The notes below the pieces were generated by a model that saw only the letters and a list, made by a program, of their open reading frames with translations, did no database searches and had not been told where the DNA came from. 6,351 bases of DNA, from assembly GCA_021791615.1 (NCBI GenBank), contig JAJYWG010000417.1, positions 1 to 6,351 of the forward strand. The letters are read 5' to 3'. The stretch is from Actinomycetes bacterium (lineage in GTDB: Bacteria > Actinomycetota > Acidimicrobiia > Acidimicrobiales > RAAP-2). Position 1 is the first letter of the stretch. Each line of letters opens with the position of its first letter. A program made the translations under genes and the position numbers. This document shows positions 5,363-6,351 of the stretch, piece by piece.

Positions 5363-6351
5363 CCGAGGACCACCAGCACGACGACGAGGGTCACCAGGCC
5401 GAAAGCCAGATAACGATGCACGCTGCCGTTCGGAACCCGGCGGGCGAGGGTCCCCCACCAGGCAAGGCCCTTGGCCACCCGAAGGTAGCCGTGCCGCTCG
5501 AATGCGTCGTCGAGCGAAGTGTGAAACGTGGCCGCCTCGACGTAATACCGCGACTCGGCGACGTGGCTGAGGTCGAGGTCGTGTGACGGAGCCAGGACGT
5601 CCTCGAACACCCGGGTGAGCGGCTCGCCGAAGGAGGTGGCGGTGTACTCCATGCGGGCGGTCTGCAGCTCTCTCCCGCACCCCCACGCCTCGCTGCGGCG
5701 CACGGCCGAACGCTGTAGGGCCCGCCTCGTCCCAGCCACGAGCGCCACTGCCATCAGCAGTCCGGCGGCGAGCAGCCCTGGGGCGATCACGCCGTGCGCG
5801 CCCGAGAGGCCCACCTGCCAGCCGCCGACAAAGGGGTCCGCCACCCGGCTGGCGGTAACCGTCCGGGCCGCGCCGACCACGGCCGGGAGGACCAGGAAGG
5901 GGGCCACTCCGAAAACGAGACACAACCCAGCGAGGATTCCGGCGCCGACCCACATCGCCCGGTGGACCTCGCCCGCCTGGGCCGCCGGCTCGGTGCGAGG
6001 CTGGCCCAGCAGGCCTATGCCGATGGCCTTGACGAAGGTCAGCGCGGTCAGCCCGCCGGTGAGGGCCAGCGCGCCGACGCCAGCGGGCAGCGCAATAGCC
6101 AGCGACGGGTCCGATGAGGGCAGGCCGTGCAGCATGGCTTGGAGCAGCAGCCATTCGCTCACGAAGCCGCACAGCGGCGGAAGGGCAGCGATGGTGAGGC
6201 CCCCCACCACGAAGAGTGCGCCGGTGGCCGGCATGCGCCGCAACAGCCCGCCGAGGCGGTCGAGGTCCCTGGTTCCCGCCGCCTGTTGGAGCGAGCTAGC
6301 CGAAAGGAACAGCGATCCCTTGAACACGGCGTGGAAAACAACGTGGAGCAG
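5359..6351 (-). CDS. hyfB: HyfB/NuoL-like ion-translocating membrane subunit, C-terminal half (partial)
   Basis: The frame is open to the right edge, so 330 C-terminal residues are visible and the start is missing. Homologues are roughly 640-680 residues, so about half is present. The family forms a proton-translocating subunit at the distal part of the membrane arm. The first visible residues (LLHVVFHAVFKGSLFL) match the broken-helix region around TM12 of NuoL/HyfB, including the buried Lys at visible residue 11. This is followed by TGTRDLDRLGGLLRRMP-like residues 26-41 and ALPPLCGFVSEWLL at 56-69. Further hydrophobic segments lie near 85-115, 135-160 and 186-207, and a last helix at about 313-329. 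The soluble stretch W223-GCG...QTARMEYTATSFGEPL (to 245) is typical of HyfB C-termini. The stop overlaps the hyfC start by 4 bases (ATGA), implying co-translation. GTG at 6327 is an internal Val codon, not the start. The family call is firm; the exact subunit name is by similarity. Confidence 0.93.
   Translation of the reverse strand: MLHVVFHAVFKGSLFLSASSLQQAAGTRDLDRLGGLLRRMPATGALFVVGGLTIAALPPLCGFVSEWLLLQAMLHGLPSSDPSLAIALPAGVGALALTGGLTALTFVKAIGIGLLGQPRTEPAAQAGEVHRAMWVGAGILAGLCLVFGVAPFLVLPAVVGAARTVTASRVADPFVGGWQVGLSGAHGVIAPGLLAAGLLMAVALVAGTRRALQRSAVRRSEAWGCGRELQTARMEYTATSFGEPLTRVFEDVLAPSHDLDLSHVAESRYYVEAATFHTSLDDAFERHGYLRVAKGLAWWGTLARRVPNGSVHRYLAFGLVTLVVVLVVLG

Noticed and set aside
4488..5570. 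Plus-strand open frame of 360 codons opposite hyfC/hyfB
   Set aside because: It is an antisense shadow, Arg/Ser/Ala-rich, without domain features.
4404..6172. Upstream extensions of the hyfC frame (to 6172) and the hyfE frame (to 5063) as longer proteins or fusions
   Set aside because: The extra residues are Arg/Gly/Pro-rich and overlap the preceding genes; the family starts fit exactly at the ATGA overlaps at 5362 and 4403.
761..6351. Reading the operon as a formate hydrogenlyase or hydrogenase-4
   Set aside because: The large subunit lacks every Ni-Fe cysteine, and no formate dehydrogenase or Fe-S subunit is visible. Names such as hyfG are kept only as homology labels.
1..6351. CRISPR arrays, rRNA, riboswitches, replication origin
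   Set aside because: No regularly spaced repeats, no conserved RNA cores and no origin-like iterons were seen on either strand.

Overview
The window comes from a high-GC bacterium, most likely an actinobacterium. The genes are about two-thirds G+C or more, run head-to-tail with overlapping stop and start codons, and the subunit set and regulator closely resemble, from memory, the Rv0081-Rv0087 ('hyc') locus of Mycobacterium tuberculosis. The species cannot be named from this sequence.

Layout, read along the minus strand from the right edge: (i) 6351-5359, the C-terminal half of a HyfB/NuoL-type ion-pumping subunit, cut by the window edge; (ii) 5362-4400, a HyfC/HycD/NuoH-type membrane anchor; (iii) 4403-3747, a HyfE subunit; (iv) 3747-2290, a HyfF/NuoN-type antiporter subunit; (v) 2293-761, a fused NuoC-NuoD-like 'hydrogenase large subunit' (HyfG/HycE-like); (vi) a 139-bp AT-richer gap, 622-760; (vii) 621-280, a small cysteine-free ArsR-family regulator resembling Rv0081. 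The last 279 bases hold no intact gene; at the left edge, on the plus strand, lies what looks like a degraded end of an actinobacterial transposase-like protein.

Together the five large genes encode the membrane arm and the catalytic-position subunit of a complex related to hydrogenase-4, formate hydrogenlyase and respiratory complex I. The main point is that the 'large hydrogenase subunit' has none of the four cysteines that bind the Ni-Fe centre. CGxC is SGDT at residues 217-220, and DPCxxC is DPSFLN at 473-478. The complex I quinone-site tyrosine also appears to be replaced by glycine. This places the operon in the energy-converting hydrogenase-related (Ehr) class, whose reaction is not established, and not among true hydrogenases or formate hydrogenlyases. 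The ion-translocating subunits keep their buried charged residues, so the pump looks intact while its driving reaction is unknown.

The NuoB-like small Fe-S subunit, any ferredoxin-like subunit and any formate dehydrogenase are not in the window; the small subunit probably lies beyond the right edge. The regulator sits at the 3' end of the operon, whereas in M. tuberculosis, from memory, it is the first gene. An imperfect AT-rich palindrome in front of it is a candidate operator.
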